DNA from: Anaerolineales bacterium
Lineage (GTDB): Bacteria; Chloroflexota; Anaerolineae; Anaerolineales; Villigracilaceae
Length of the DNA stretch: 64,000 nt
Direction: 5' to 3'
Assembly (NCBI GenBank): GCA_013140605.1
Contig: JABFSL010000012.1
Coordinates: forward strand, 1 to 64,000
Below, piece after piece: positions 32,722 to 41,825 of this stretch; position 1 is the stretch's first letter, and each line of letters begins with the position of its first letter. The notes beneath the pieces are model-generated. The model saw nothing but the letters and a program-made list of their open reading frames with translations, ran no database searches and was not told the origin of the DNA. The position numbers and the translations under genes are program-made.

Positions 32722-32763
32722 AAATCAAAAGGGCTGTTCTGATCAGAACAGCCCTTTTGATTT
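32722..32763. terminator. Bidirectional terminator
   Basis: A 42-base perfect hairpin (AAATCAAAAGGGCTGTTCTG and its mirror) between the convergent giant gene and aminotransferase gene, with A-runs and T-runs on both sides. Confidence 0.85.
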
Positions 32764-32779
32764 AATTCGAATTATATTT

Positions 32780-34102
32780 TTATCCCAATTCTTTCTCTGC
32801 AACCGTCAACGCATCCTCGAATAATTTCAAGCCTTCATCCATTTCACTTTTGCTCATCGAAAGGGGAGGGGCAATGCGAATCACACTCTTGCCGCAGGAA
32901 AGCATGAGCAGGCCGCGTTCAAATCCGAGATCTACAACGCGGTCTGTAAGTTCCTTTGCTGGTTCTTTTGTTTCTCGATCCTTTACGAATTCCACGCCGA
33001 TCATCAATCCTTTGCCGCGGACCTGCCCAATGCTGGAGTGCCTTGCCTGAATTTCTTCAAGAGCATCCATGGCATAAGATCCGACTTCCTCCGCGTTCTT
33101 CAAGTATTCCGCTTCAATAAGATCAATTGTCGCGAGCGAAGCCGCGCAGGAGATGGGGTTGCCTCCATAGGTATTGCCATGTGTGCCAATCTCCCAATCC
33201 ATTACAGATTTTCGAGCAATGCATGCGCCCAGCGGCATTCCCGAAGCAATGCCTTTTGCGGAGGTGATCATGTCAGGTTCAACACCAAAATGTTCGATGG
33301 CCCACCATTTGCCGGTGCGCCCCATTCCGCATTGCACTTCATCCAGGATCATCAAAATACCGTGCCTATCGCACAACTTCCGTAAAGCGGGGTAAAAACC
33401 GTCTGGCGGTACAATGTATCCGCCTTCGCCTTGAATGGTCTCGACTAAAATTCCCGCCACATCTTTTGGCGGCAGGATTTGATTAAGAATTTCCTCTTCA
33501 ATATAACGAACAGCTGCTTCGCCGTAATCTTCGCCTTTGCGGCGTTCCAATATGGGGCGGTAAGGATTCGGAAATGGCGCATGGGTTACACCGTTCATGA
33601 GAGGGTAAAAGCCGCCATGATATTTTGCCTTGCTCGCCGTGAAAGTCACCGCGCCCATCGTGCGTCCGTGGAAGGCGCCCGTAAAGCCGATGAAGTTCGT
33701 GCGTTTGGTGTGATAGCGCGCCAGCTTGATCGCAGTCTCAACGGCTTCGGTGCCTGAATTGGTCATGAACGAAAGCGCATCCTCTTTGAACGGCGCGATC
33801 TCATCCAACTTTTCGGCAAGTTTGATCCAATTCTCGTGATAAAAGTCTGATGAGATGTGAATGAATTTTTCGGCCTGATCCTGAATTGCTTTTACTACTT
33901 TCGGATGCGAATATCCAGTTGATACAACTGCAATTCCACCCATGAAATCCAAAAAACGATTGCCGTCCACATCCCATACTTCACTGCCTTTGCCGTGGTC
34001 CATCACGAATGGATAACCGCGCGGATAAGAAGGCGAGATCACTTTGTGGTCTCGCTCGATCATTGCCTTGGCTTTTGGGCCGGGTAAATTGGGTTTGGTC
34101 AT
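32780..34102 (-). CDS. Class III PLP-dependent aminotransferase (GABA/acetylornithine type)
   Basis: A 440-residue enzyme moving an amino group from an omega-amino donor to 2-oxoglutarate or a similar acceptor. Visible motifs: NSGTEAVETAIKLAR (PLP phosphate site), GFTGAFHGRT, DEVQCGMGRTGKWWA, and the PLP lysine in ITSAKGIASGMPLGA. Sequence style is closest to 4-aminobutyrate aminotransferases, but ornithine- or lysine-type activity is possible. The gene appears monocistronic. Confidence 0.88.
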   Translation of the reverse strand: MTKPNLPGPKAKAMIERDHKVISPSYPRGYPFVMDHGKGSEVWDVDGNRFLDFMGGIAVVSTGYSHPKVVKAIQDQAEKFIHISSDFYHENWIKLAEKLDEIAPFKEDALSFMTNSGTEAVETAIKLARYHTKRTNFIGFTGAFHGRTMGAVTFTASKAKYHGGFYPLMNGVTHAPFPNPYRPILERRKGEDYGEAAVRYIEEEILNQILPPKDVAGILVETIQGEGGYIVPPDGFYPALRKLCDRHGILMILDEVQCGMGRTGKWWAIEHFGVEPDMITSAKGIASGMPLGACIARKSVMDWEIGTHGNTYGGNPISCAASLATIDLIEAEYLKNAEEVGSYAMDALEEIQARHSSIGQVRGKGLMIGVEFVKDRETKEPAKELTDRVVDLGFERGLLMLSCGKSVIRIAPPLSMSKSEMDEGLKLFEDALTVAEKELG

Positions 34103-34163
34103 ACATACTCCTTATAACTTTTATTTCACTGCCTGTAGCGAACTTTATCCCAAAACAATAAAA

Positions 34164-35102
34164 TTAATTCTGTAATTTCAATTCAGCCAGCGCGCGCGCG
34201 CCAAGAAGCCCTGAGTCATCTCCAAGCTCGGCCCTTGTTATCACCAGCCCTTCAAGATAGCGGGGATGAATGACGCGTTCCTTCAAACTCGTGTGAAAAG
34301 AATCGAACAAGAGTGGCCCGCTTTGAGAAACCCCTCCGCCAAAGATCACTATGGACGGGTCAAATGCATGAAGAAAATTTGCCACACCGATTCCCAAATA
34401 TTTTCCCGCGGTTTGATAAGCCTCGATGGATAGGGCATCGCCTTGTTTTGCAGCCTCAGAAATTACGTGTGCTGAATTCTTTTTATCTGGATGAAGAAGC
34501 GATTCGCGCCCCGCTTTGAGCTGTTCAGCCACGAAGCGCTCTATTCCAGTCCCGGAAGAGAACGCCTCAAGATGACCGGGTTGCCCGCAGCCGCACAGCG
34601 GACCATCTGACTGAATAGTGGTGTGCCCAAGCTCAGCGGCTAGGCCGTGATGTCCCTGCAGGAGTTGATCATTAATGATCACGCCGCCCCCCACGCCGGT
34701 GCTGACAGTCAAATACAAAACATTGTGATGTCCGCGCCCGGCCCCAAATTTCCACTCCGCAAGCCCGGCAAGGTTCGCGTCATTATCCAAATAAGCTGGA
34801 ATCCCAAAATGATCAGTTAATTTTGCAGTAATGGGAAAATCGCGCCACTCCTTTATGTTTGGAGTGATCATAATCACGCCTGTGTGCGGGTCGACCGGCC
34901 CCGGAGAGGAAACCCCAATCGCGGCTACTTTCTCGTTTTTCGGCCAAATATCCTCAAGTAAATTGATAAGTCGGCCAAAAGCGTTTGGTTCCTTAGCCTT
35001 GGTCTCAACGCGTTTTTGGGAAATGGGTTCGATTTGATCTTGTTTATAAGCGGCGGCACGTAGCCGGGTTCCGCCTATATCAATTGAAACGATTGTGCGC
35101 AT
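34164..35102 (-). CDS. ROK-family sugar kinase, probable glucokinase
   Basis: A 312-residue ROK kinase. It has the ATP motif IVSIDIGGTRLRAA, the sugar-site ENDA-like YLDNDANLAG, and the zinc motif CGCGQPGHLEA (CxCGxxGCxE variant with His in place of the third Cys). It phosphorylates glucose or a related hexose to feed glycolysis, in line with gap, pgk and tpiA nearby. The message appears leaderless: a TATAAT on the minus strand at 35110-35115 lies 7 bases before the ATG. Confidence 0.87.
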   Translation of the reverse strand: MRTIVSIDIGGTRLRAAAYKQDQIEPISQKRVETKAKEPNAFGRLINLLEDIWPKNEKVAAIGVSSPGPVDPHTGVIMITPNIKEWRDFPITAKLTDHFGIPAYLDNDANLAGLAEWKFGAGRGHHNVLYLTVSTGVGGGVIINDQLLQGHHGLAAELGHTTIQSDGPLCGCGQPGHLEAFSSGTGIERFVAEQLKAGRESLLHPDKKNSAHVISEAAKQGDALSIEAYQTAGKYLGIGVANFLHAFDPSIVIFGGGVSQSGPLLFDSFHTSLKERVIHPRYLEGLVITRAELGDDSGLLGARALAELKLQN

Positions 35103-35109
35103 AAGTGCA

Positions 35110-35115
35110 ATTATA
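35110..35115 (-). promoter_or_regulatory. -10 box giving a leaderless glucokinase message
   Basis: TATAAT on the minus strand, with 7 bases (TGCACTT) between it and the ATG. Transcription would start at the start codon. Confidence 0.55.
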
Positions 35116-35145
35116 CCGTATGCCTTTATTCGCCTGCTTTAAATT

Positions 35146-35286
35146 CTTGAGTTTAGTGTTGGTTTTTTAGCCGCCAGCACAGGGCTGTTTTTGCCGCGGT
35201 TTACGCGGATTTTCACTGATTTTTTCTGATAATCCGCGTGAATTGGCGAAATTCGCGGCAAAGATTTTTTGAACACTAAACTCAAG
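35146..35286. mobile_element. MITE with 15-bp inverted repeats and 6-bp target duplication
   Basis: CTTGAGTTTAGTGTT (35146-35160) is perfectly mirrored by AACACTAAACTCAAG (35272-35286). TAAATT occurs immediately outside both ends (35140-35145 and 35287-35292). Inside are nested inverted repeats (TTTGCCGCG ... CGCGGCAAAG and ACGCGGATT ... AATCCGCGT). The 141-bp element has no ORF and lies between the divergent glucokinase and yvcK genes. Confidence 0.75.
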
Positions 35287-35348
35287 TAAATTCAGGGTGT
35301 CTCATCGTTGCGGTTAATATGGGGATTCTTGAATTTACCCAAATTTAT

Positions 35349-35377
35349 TTGACTCATCCTGCCAACCCTGCTATCAT
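35349..35377 (+). promoter_or_regulatory. Promoter giving a leaderless yvcK message
   Basis: TTGACT (35349-35354), a 17-base spacer and TATCAT (35372-35377). The ATG follows after 8 bases and there is no ribosome site, so the mRNA should be leaderless. Confidence 0.65.
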
Positions 35378-35385
35378 CTTTTTTT

Positions 35386-36717
35386 ATGAAGAAAGACTTT
35401 TTTGCCAGCCTCTGGCAAACTCTGCGTGATATTCCGCGTTGGCTTCGGCCGGGATTGGGCATTAAACGCTGGTTTGTCTTTGTAATGATCGGCATCACAT
35501 TATTGGGGCTCGGTGTTGCCGTCATTGTTATTGATCTTTATCGAACCGATTCCTCCAACCCGATCCTGCTCACATTACTTTCATATGCTTCATTAAGGTT
35601 TATCCCGCGTGTATGGCGCGCGGTCATTTTTGGCGGATTAGGCGTGGGCATTGTTGTTTATGGCATTTACCAACTCAACCGTTCCCTGCTCAGACCGTTC
35701 ATTCGTCCTGGCTCTGACATGTTCGATCAGCTTACGAATTTTCAACGTCGCGAACGCGGTCCGCGGATCGTTGCGATTGGCGGCGGTCACGGGCTTGCCA
35801 CCTTATTACGAGGACTAAAATTACATACAGGCAATCTCACCGCCGTAGTTACTGTCGCTGATGATGGCGGTTCTTCCGGGAGATTGCGCGAGAGTCTTGG
35901 TATCCTTCCTCCGGGCGATATCCGTAACTGCCTTGCCGCACTTTCCAATGACGAGGCCTTGCTGACACAACTCTTTCAATATCGCTTTAGCGGTTCGCCT
36001 GATCTTGAAGGTCACTCATTTGGGAATCTCTTTATCACCGCACTTGCCGACATCACAGGCAGTTTTGAAGATGCTGTCGTTGAATCAGGCCGTGTGCTTT
36101 CAGTGAACGGACGTGTTCTTCCATCTACATTGCATGATGTCAAATTGGTTGCCAGTATGGAACTGCCGCATTCCCTGAATGAAGTCCGTGTGGAAGGGGA
36201 GAGCAGGATCCCTGAAATGGCGGGGCGGGTCCGCCGTGTGTGGCTGGAGCCTGACAATGCTTCAGCTTTTCCTCCTGTGATCAAATCCATTTTGAATGCG
36301 GATGTGATCGTGGTAGGACCTGGCAGTTTGTATACCAGCATTCTGCCCAACCTGCTTGTGCATGACCTGCTTTCTGCGATGCAGATAAGCCGCGCAATTA
36401 AAATATTCGTTTGTAATATTGCCACGCAAACCGGTGAAACAGATTCCTATACTTGCTACGATCATATTCGAGCTTTGGAAGGACACGTGGGTGAAGATTT
36501 GTTTGATGTCATTTTATGCAACAATAATTATGAAGGCGAGATCGGCACATCCCAATGGGTGCGTGCGGATGAAAAAACATTATCAGACTCCCGCTCTTAT
36601 TGTGCCGACCTTGTGGATGAAGGACATCCCTGGCGGCATGATTCCCTCAAGCTTGCACAAGTTATCATTGATATTTTTTATGAACGTACCGGGCCATTGG
36701 GTGATAGAACACTATAG
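35386..36717 (+). CDS. YvcK/GlmR-type central carbon regulator with N-terminal membrane segments
   Basis: A 443-residue CofD-like fold protein. The UDP-sugar/nucleotide-binding pattern is clear: IVAIGGGHGLATLLRGLK, VVTVADDGGSSGRLRESLG, LPPGDIRNCLAALS. Two hydrophobic helices come first (about residues 25-47 and 63-85), so unlike the soluble B. subtilis YvcK it is membrane-tethered. YvcK/GlmR steers carbon toward peptidoglycan precursors and is a substrate of PrkC-type kinases in Firmicutes. The gene precedes gap, pgk and a PknB-like kinase. Confidence 0.87.
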   Translation: MKKDFFASLWQTLRDIPRWLRPGLGIKRWFVFVMIGITLLGLGVAVIVIDLYRTDSSNPILLTLLSYASLRFIPRVWRAVIFGGLGVGIVVYGIYQLNRSLLRPFIRPGSDMFDQLTNFQRRERGPRIVAIGGGHGLATLLRGLKLHTGNLTAVVTVADDGGSSGRLRESLGILPPGDIRNCLAALSNDEALLTQLFQYRFSGSPDLEGHSFGNLFITALADITGSFEDAVVESGRVLSVNGRVLPSTLHDVKLVASMELPHSLNEVRVEGESRIPEMAGRVRRVWLEPDNASAFPPVIKSILNADVIVVGPGSLYTSILPNLLVHDLLSAMQISRAIKIFVCNIATQTGETDSYTCYDHIRALEGHVGEDLFDVILCNNNYEGEIGTSQWVRADEKTLSDSRSYCADLVDEGHPWRHDSLKLAQVIIDIFYERTGPLGDRTL

Positions 36718-36724
36718 TGAGTGC

Positions 36725-36730
36725 TATAAT
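36725..36730 (+). promoter_or_regulatory. -10 box upstream of gap
   Basis: TATAAT about 78 bases before the gap ATG; a second candidate TAGAAT lies at 36746-36751. No strong -35 is visible for either. AAGGAGAATTCAA before the ATG is a good ribosome site. Confidence 0.4.
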
Positions 36731-36808
36731 TCAAAAAATCTATGTTAGAATATTGATTGTGTTTAAATTCACAAACAACAATATAAAATTATTTTAAGGA
36801 GAATTCAA

Positions 36809-37816
36809 ATGTCAGTAAAAGTTGGTATTAACGGTTTCGGCCGTATTGGTCGCCTTGCGTTTCGCACACTGAAGGCTCGTTACCCGGAACTCGAAGTGGT
36901 GGCGGTTAATGATCTGTTCGACCCTGCAACAAATGCTCATCTGCTAAAGCACGATTCAACCTACGGAAATTTTGACAAGAGCGTTGAAGTCAAAGATGGC
37001 AATTTGGTTGTTGACGGGAAAACAGTCAAGGTCACAGCAGAGAAGGACCCGGGCGCCATCAAATGGGCTGAAATGGGTGTGGATATCGTAATCGAATCAA
37101 CCGGCTTTTTCACCGATGCCACAAAAGCCAAAGCGCACATTGAATCAGGTGGCGCAAAGAAAATCATCATTTCCGCTCCCGCCAAGAACGAAGATATCAC
37201 CATTGTATTGGGCGTGAACGATGGCAACTATGACCCCACGAAACATAATATTGTTTCCAATGCTTCCTGCACCACAAATGGTCTTGCCCCTGTTGCCAAA
37301 GTACTCAATGATAAATTTGGCATTGACCGCGGTTTGCTCACTACAGTCCATGCTTATACTGGCTCACAGAAATTGCAGGATGTCGGCGCAAAGGATCTGC
37401 GTGATGCTCGCGGCGCCGCTCAAAATATTGTTCCATCTTCAACGGGCGCGGCCAAGGCTGTTGGCCTCGTCATTCCTGAACTCAAGGGCAAGTTTGGCGG
37501 CATGGCTTTCCGCATTCCCACGCCTACTGTTTCAGTCGTTGACTTCACCGCGATCCTGAACAAGGAAGCCTCCATCGAAGAAATCCGCGCCGCGATGCTT
37601 GAATATGCCAATGGTTCCATGAAGGGTATTCTCGATGTCACCGACGAGCCGCTCGTCTCCACCGATCTGCGCGGTACCACCTTCTCCAGTGTCTTTAGCG
37701 CGATCGACACCATCGTTCTCGGCAACCTCGTCAAAGTTGTAGCATGGTACGATAATGAATGGGGTTACGCCTGCCGTACCGCTGACCTCGTTGCGTTGAT
37801 GGCAAAAAGCCTTTAG
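36809..37816 (+). CDS. gap: Glyceraldehyde-3-phosphate dehydrogenase, type I
   Basis: A 335-residue glycolytic enzyme that oxidises glyceraldehyde 3-phosphate to 1,3-bisphosphoglycerate. NAD-binding start [15 protein letters not shown]; catalytic cysteine in [13 protein letters not shown]; catalytic histidine in [10 protein letters not shown]-terminal [11 protein letters not shown]. Full length for the family. Followed by a hairpin terminator and then pgk, with which it forms the usual gap-pgk-tpi set. Confidence 0.98.
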   Translation: MSVKVGINGFGRIGRLAFRTLKARYPELEVVAVNDLFDPATNAHLLKHDSTYGNFDKSVEVKDGNLVVDGKTVKVTAEKDPGAIKWAEMGVDIVIESTGFFTDATKAKAHIESGGAKKIIISAPAKNEDITIVLGVNDGNYDPTKHNIVSNASCTTNGLAPVAKVLNDKFGIDRGLLTTVHAYTGSQKLQDVGAKDLRDARGAAQNIVPSSTGAAKAVGLVIPELKGKFGGMAFRIPTPTVSVVDFTAILNKEASIEEIRAAMLEYANGSMKGILDVTDEPLVSTDLRGTTFSSVFSAIDTIVLGNLVKVVAWYDNEWGYACRTADLVALMAKSL

Positions 37817-37821
37817 TATAT

Positions 37822-37866
37822 AAACAGGTATACAGGTAGACACGTGTGTACTTGTATACCTGTTTT
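37822..37866 (+). terminator. Hairpin between gap and pgk
   Basis: AAACAGGTATAC (37822-37833) pairs with GTATACCTGTTT (37854-37865), followed by TTCTTGTTT. It may end most gap transcripts and let a fraction through to pgk, since no clear pgk promoter follows in the 30 bases before its start. Confidence 0.65.
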
Positions 37867-37894
37867 CTTGTTTACGTTTTTATACGGAGCAGCA

Positions 37895-39064
37895 ATGAAG
37901 AAGACAGTTAAAGATATTGATCTAAAAAACAAACGCGTGCTCATGCGCGTGGATTTCAACGTGCCAATGGCCGACGGTAAAGTCACCGATGACAAGCGCA
38001 TCAAAGCCGCATTGCCGACGATTAAATATGTTTTGGAACAAGGCGCGTCATTGCTTTTGATGAGTCATCTGGGGCGACCAAAAGGCGGTCCCGACGCGGA
38101 GTTTAGCCTGCGTGCTGCTTCGGAAGCATTGGCTGCGCTGTTAGGGATTCCCGTCCAAATGGCTCCCGATTGCGTTGGCGCAGAAGTTGAAAAAATGGCA
38201 AAGGAATTAAAAGCGGGTGAAGTGTTAATGCTGGAAAATACCCGCTTCCATAAGGGCGAAGAAAAGAACGATCTCGATCTTGCCAAGCAAATGGCATCTC
38301 TTGGCGACGTGTATGTCAACGATGCGTTTGGCTCTGCTCACCGCGCACATTCATCCACCGAAGGGATTGCGCGCTTCCTGCCTGCTGTCTCTGGTTTCCT
38401 GATGGAACAGGAACTCGAATATCTTGGTCGCGCAGTTGCGAACCCTGTGCATCCATACATCGCCATTCTCGGCGGCGCAAAGATCAGTGACAAGATTCTG
38501 GTTGTCGAAACTTTGCTTTCCAAGTGCGATAAGTTGATCATCGGCGGCGGCATGGCGAACACCTTCCTCGCCGCGCAGGGATTGAATATGCAGGACAGCC
38601 TCGTCGAAGCCGAATCATTGGAACTGGCTAAAACCATTTTTGCCAAATCAAGCGACAAGATCATCCTTCCTGTCGATGCGATCATTGCGGATAAATTCGA
38701 TGCCGAAGCCAACACTCAAACTGTTGATGTGGATAAAATCCCCGCAGGCTGGCGTATGCTCGATGTAGGGCCGAAGACTCTGGAATTATACAAATCCTCA
38801 TTGACCGGAGTCAAGCTCGTCGTTTGGAACGGACCCGTTGGCGTCTTCGAGATGCCGAAATTCGCCGAAGGCACATTCGCCCTTGCGCGCATGTTGGCCG
38901 AATCTGGCGCGATCACAGTCATCGGCGGCGGTGACTCTGCCAGCGCGGTCAAGAAGGCGGGTGTTGCCAAACAGATGACGCATGTTTCCACTGGCGGCGG
39001 CGCATCGCTCGAATTCCTTGAAGGAAAAGAGCTGCCCGGCGTGGCGGCATTGCTCGATAAATAA
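37895..39064 (+). CDS. pgk: Phosphoglycerate kinase
   Basis: A 389-residue glycolytic kinase transferring phosphate from 1,3-bisphosphoglycerate to ADP. Motifs: [78 protein letters not shown] and [14 protein letters not shown] start at [10 protein letters not shown], preceded by ACGGAGCAGC; an upstream ATG at 37844 lies inside the hairpin and would add an odd 17 residues. Confidence 0.98.
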   Translation: MKKTVKDIDLKNKRVLMRVDFNVPMADGKVTDDKRIKAALPTIKYVLEQGASLLLMSHLGRPKGGPDAEFSLRAASEALAALLGIPVQMAPDCVGAEVEKMAKELKAGEVLMLENTRFHKGEEKNDLDLAKQMASLGDVYVNDAFGSAHRAHSSTEGIARFLPAVSGFLMEQELEYLGRAVANPVHPYIAILGGAKISDKILVVETLLSKCDKLIIGGGMANTFLAAQGLNMQDSLVEAESLELAKTIFAKSSDKIILPVDAIIADKFDAEANTQTVDVDKIPAGWRMLDVGPKTLELYKSSLTGVKLVVWNGPVGVFEMPKFAEGTFALARMLAESGAITVIGGGDSASAVKKAGVAKQMTHVSTGGGASLEFLEGKELPGVAALLDK

Positions 39065-39069
39065 ACAGG

Positions 39070-39098
39070 CAGCGCGGACGAAAGTCCGCGCTGTTTTT
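39070..39098 (+). terminator. Terminator of pgk
   Basis: CAGCGCGGAC (39070-39079), GAAA tetraloop, GTCCGCGCTG (39084-39093), then TTTTT. A strong rho-independent terminator five bases after the pgk stop. Confidence 0.85.
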
Positions 39099-39164
39099 GT
39101 ATTTGATAATGTTTCAATTTTCGTGCATTTTACAGCGGGGTAACCCAAACCAATCACACTCGGC

Positions 39165-39170
39165 TATAAT
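39165..39170 (+). promoter_or_regulatory. -10 box of the kinase-tpiA unit
   Basis: TATAAT preceded by GGC, 37 bases before the kinase ATG; the gene has GGAG in GCGGAGATATGA as ribosome site. No obvious -35. Confidence 0.5.
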
Positions 39171-39206
39171 CGGGGAAAATTGCTAGCAAAGCGAGCGGAG
39201 ATATGA

Positions 39207-41003
39207 ATGTCTTTCAACATCGGTGAGAACATCGGTCCTTATCGGATCATTGAGCAATTGGGGCAGGGCGGTATGGCAACTGTTTATAAAGCCTATCATG
39301 CCGCGCTGGATCGCTATGTTGCGTTGAAGGTTTTGCATCCCGCTTTTAATCAAGATCAAACATTCACTGCCCGTTTTCAGCGCGAAGCACGTGTGGTGGC
39401 AAAATTGGAACATTCCAATATTGTCCCGGTCTATGATTATTCTGAACACGAGGCGCGGCCTTATTTGGTAATGAAGTATATCGAGGGGGATACGCTCAAG
39501 GCGCGCTTAAATCAAGGCCCGCTGACTTCAAATGAAATCGAAGGTGTGGTCAATTCAATTGGCTCCGCTTTGGCGTACGCGCATCGGCAGGGAATTTTGC
39601 ACCGTGACATTAAGCCGTCCAATGTGATGATTGCCCTGGATGGCTTGATGTATCTTGCGGATTTTGGCCTGGCGCGTATTGCGCAGGCTGGCGAATCAAC
39701 CATGTCGTCTGATTCGATCATGGGCACGCCGCAATACATTTCGCCCGAGCAGGCGATGGGTAAAAAGGATTTGGATGCGGGCACCGATATTTATTCCTTC
39801 GGTGTGATGTTGTATGAAATGGTGGTGGGACAGGTCCCATTCAGCGCGGATACTCCGTTCTCGATTATTCACGACCATATTTATACGCCTCTACCATTGC
39901 CGATGAAGGTCAACCCCAATGTGCCTGAACCTGTTCAACGGGTCCTGTTGAAGGCGCTTGCGAAGAATCGCCTCGACCGTTATGAAACTGTTGAGGAAAT
40001 GGTCGCTGCCTTTAAGGATGCATGGACTGAGGCGGGTGTGCCGATGCAAGGCACGTCCATCACGATGCGCCCGGGAATTTATAAGACCGAGCCTGCGGTT
40101 GTAAAAACTCAAAGGGCTGAACCTGTCAAAGAAACAGTGGCCGCTAAAGGCGAGGCAAAGAAGCGTTCTCCATGGAAGTGGATCGGCATTGGTGTGGCGT
40201 CCATTCTTTGTTTGGCGGTAGCATTTTTTGCAGTCATCAAGAGTACTGGCAATCCTCCTGTGGAACCAACCGCTGTGCCGACCCAAATCCCTGCCACGAA
40301 AATTCCGCCAACCGCCGAGGTATTACCAACACTGCCGGGTGGCCGTACTCCCGGCGGCCTGCCGACCCCGCCGCTAAAAGATTCACCGGAAGTGTTGGCC
40401 GCGCAGGAATTGGTGAATCAGAATCCTGGAGATCCTTTTGCGCATTTGAAATTTGCGCTTGCACTTTGGGATGCGCAGGAATTCCGCCCTGCGATGGATG
40501 AGTTGGCACAATCTGCAAATTTGGCGGGACCAAATAACAAGGAATTTTTGTTGCAGGCCGCGCAGGAATTTAAAGCACGTGATGCCTGGGTGGCGGCGGC
40601 TGGGATGTATTTGCGTCTGGTCCCGATTTACCGCAATGAAGGCATGCCGATCGAATTGGAAAATGATTTTCACGAAGCCATTTATAAATCCACTGAACAG
40701 AAGGATATGCCGCTTTTTGTTTTCTTTGAACGCATTGATAATGCCAGTTTGCCGCTTGGTTATATCGCCCGCGGACGCTATGCTTTATACAATGGCGATA
40801 TGAAGGAAGCAAAGACTCAATTGGCGAATGCCGAAAAACTTAAACCCGATATGTATGAAGTGTTTTTATTGAAAGCGGAAATTGAAATGAAGTCGGGCAG
40901 TCAAACGGAAGCGAAGAATATTTTTCTTTCACTATCATCGGATCTTGGCGCGCCGGAGTGGATACGCATCATGGCCGAAAACTATCTCAAAGCAGTCCAA
41001 TAG
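39207..41003 (+). CDS. PknB-like Ser/Thr protein kinase with TPR-like C-terminal region
   Basis: A 598-residue membrane kinase. Kinase domain about residues 12-270 with LGQGGMATVYKA, VALKVLHP, HRDIKPSNVMI, DFGLAR and GTPQYISPEQ, all intact. After a basic juxtamembrane stretch comes one membrane helix (about 325-345, WIGIGVASILCLAVAFFAVI), a Pro/Thr-rich linker and a helical, TPR-like outer region (AQELVNQNPGDPFAHLKFAL). No PASTA repeats. It lies between pgk and tpiA, 8 bases upstream of tpiA, so kinase and tpiA are probably one transcript. Confidence 0.92.
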   Translation: MSFNIGENIGPYRIIEQLGQGGMATVYKAYHAALDRYVALKVLHPAFNQDQTFTARFQREARVVAKLEHSNIVPVYDYSEHEARPYLVMKYIEGDTLKARLNQGPLTSNEIEGVVNSIGSALAYAHRQGILHRDIKPSNVMIALDGLMYLADFGLARIAQAGESTMSSDSIMGTPQYISPEQAMGKKDLDAGTDIYSFGVMLYEMVVGQVPFSADTPFSIIHDHIYTPLPLPMKVNPNVPEPVQRVLLKALAKNRLDRYETVEEMVAAFKDAWTEAGVPMQGTSITMRPGIYKTEPAVVKTQRAEPVKETVAAKGEAKKRSPWKWIGIGVASILCLAVAFFAVIKSTGNPPVEPTAVPTQIPATKIPPTAEVLPTLPGGRTPGGLPTPPLKDSPEVLAAQELVNQNPGDPFAHLKFALALWDAQEFRPAMDELAQSANLAGPNNKEFLLQAAQEFKARDAWVAAAGMYLRLVPIYRNEGMPIELENDFHEAIYKSTEQKDMPLFVFFERIDNASLPLGYIARGRYALYNGDMKEAKTQLANAEKLKPDMYEVFLLKAEIEMKSGSQTEAKNIFLSLSSDLGAPEWIRIMAENYLKAVQ

Positions 41004-41011
41004 GAAAAAAT

Positions 41012-41770
41012 ATGCGAAAACCATTTGTTGCTGGAAATTGGAAAATGAACAAGACCATCGCCGAAACGCGCGATCTGGTCGGCAAGTTGAGCGAAAAATT
41101 GAACGGGATCAGCGGTGTGGATAAAGTGATATGTCCGCCCTTTATCTCATTGATGGCCGCCTCTGCCCTGCTCGATGGCACGAATATTGGCCTCGGTGCG
41201 CAGAACATGCACTGGGAAGAGAAGGGCGCGTTCACGGGCGAGGTCTCGCCCGCGATGGTAAAAGAGTTGTGTGCTTATGTTATTCTCGGTCACTCGGAAC
41301 GGCGCGCGTATTTCAATGAAACAGATGAGGTTGTGAATCGGAAGTTGATCTCAGCCCAGGCAGTGGACTTGACCCCGATCGTTTGTGTCGGCGAGACGCT
41401 GGATCAGTACGAATCAAAACTTACCCGTGAAGTTGTCTCTCGTCAAACGAGTCAGAGTCTCAGGGATGTATCTCCTGATTTCGCTCCGCGCATTGTTGTG
41501 GCATACGAACCTGTTTGGGCAATTGGGACAGGCAAAGCCTCCAATGGCCTCGAAGCGAACGCGGTGGTGAAGGATGTGATCCGCCCCGCGCTGGCAGAGT
41601 TGTTTGGAAATGAAACCGCGCAAGCCATCCGTGTGCTATATGGCGGCTCGGTGACTTCCGCCAACGCTGCCGAATTCTTCTCCCAGCCTGATATTGATGG
41701 CGCGCTCGTAGGCGGCGCCAGCCTAAAGGTGGATGAGATTGTGGCGATCACAAAAGCTGCTGTATTGTAG
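41012..41770 (+). CDS. tpiA: Triosephosphate isomerase
   Basis: A 252-residue TIM barrel enzyme interconverting dihydroxyacetone phosphate and glyceraldehyde 3-phosphate. Motifs: FVAGNWKMNKT, catalytic His in VILGHSERR, catalytic Glu in VVAYEPVWAIGTG, and phosphate-binding LYGGSV. I start at the ATG at 41012 because MRKPFVAGNWKMN is the normal N-terminus; an upstream in-frame ATG lies inside the kinase gene. Confidence 0.98.
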   Translation: MRKPFVAGNWKMNKTIAETRDLVGKLSEKLNGISGVDKVICPPFISLMAASALLDGTNIGLGAQNMHWEEKGAFTGEVSPAMVKELCAYVILGHSERRAYFNETDEVVNRKLISAQAVDLTPIVCVGETLDQYESKLTREVVSRQTSQSLRDVSPDFAPRIVVAYEPVWAIGTGKASNGLEANAVVKDVIRPALAELFGNETAQAIRVLYGGSVTSANAAEFFSQPDIDGALVGGASLKVDEIVAITKAAVL

Positions 41771-41825
41771 ACCATAGACGATAGACCGTAGACCGTCCGC
41801 TGTCAATTGTTCATAGTCCACAACC

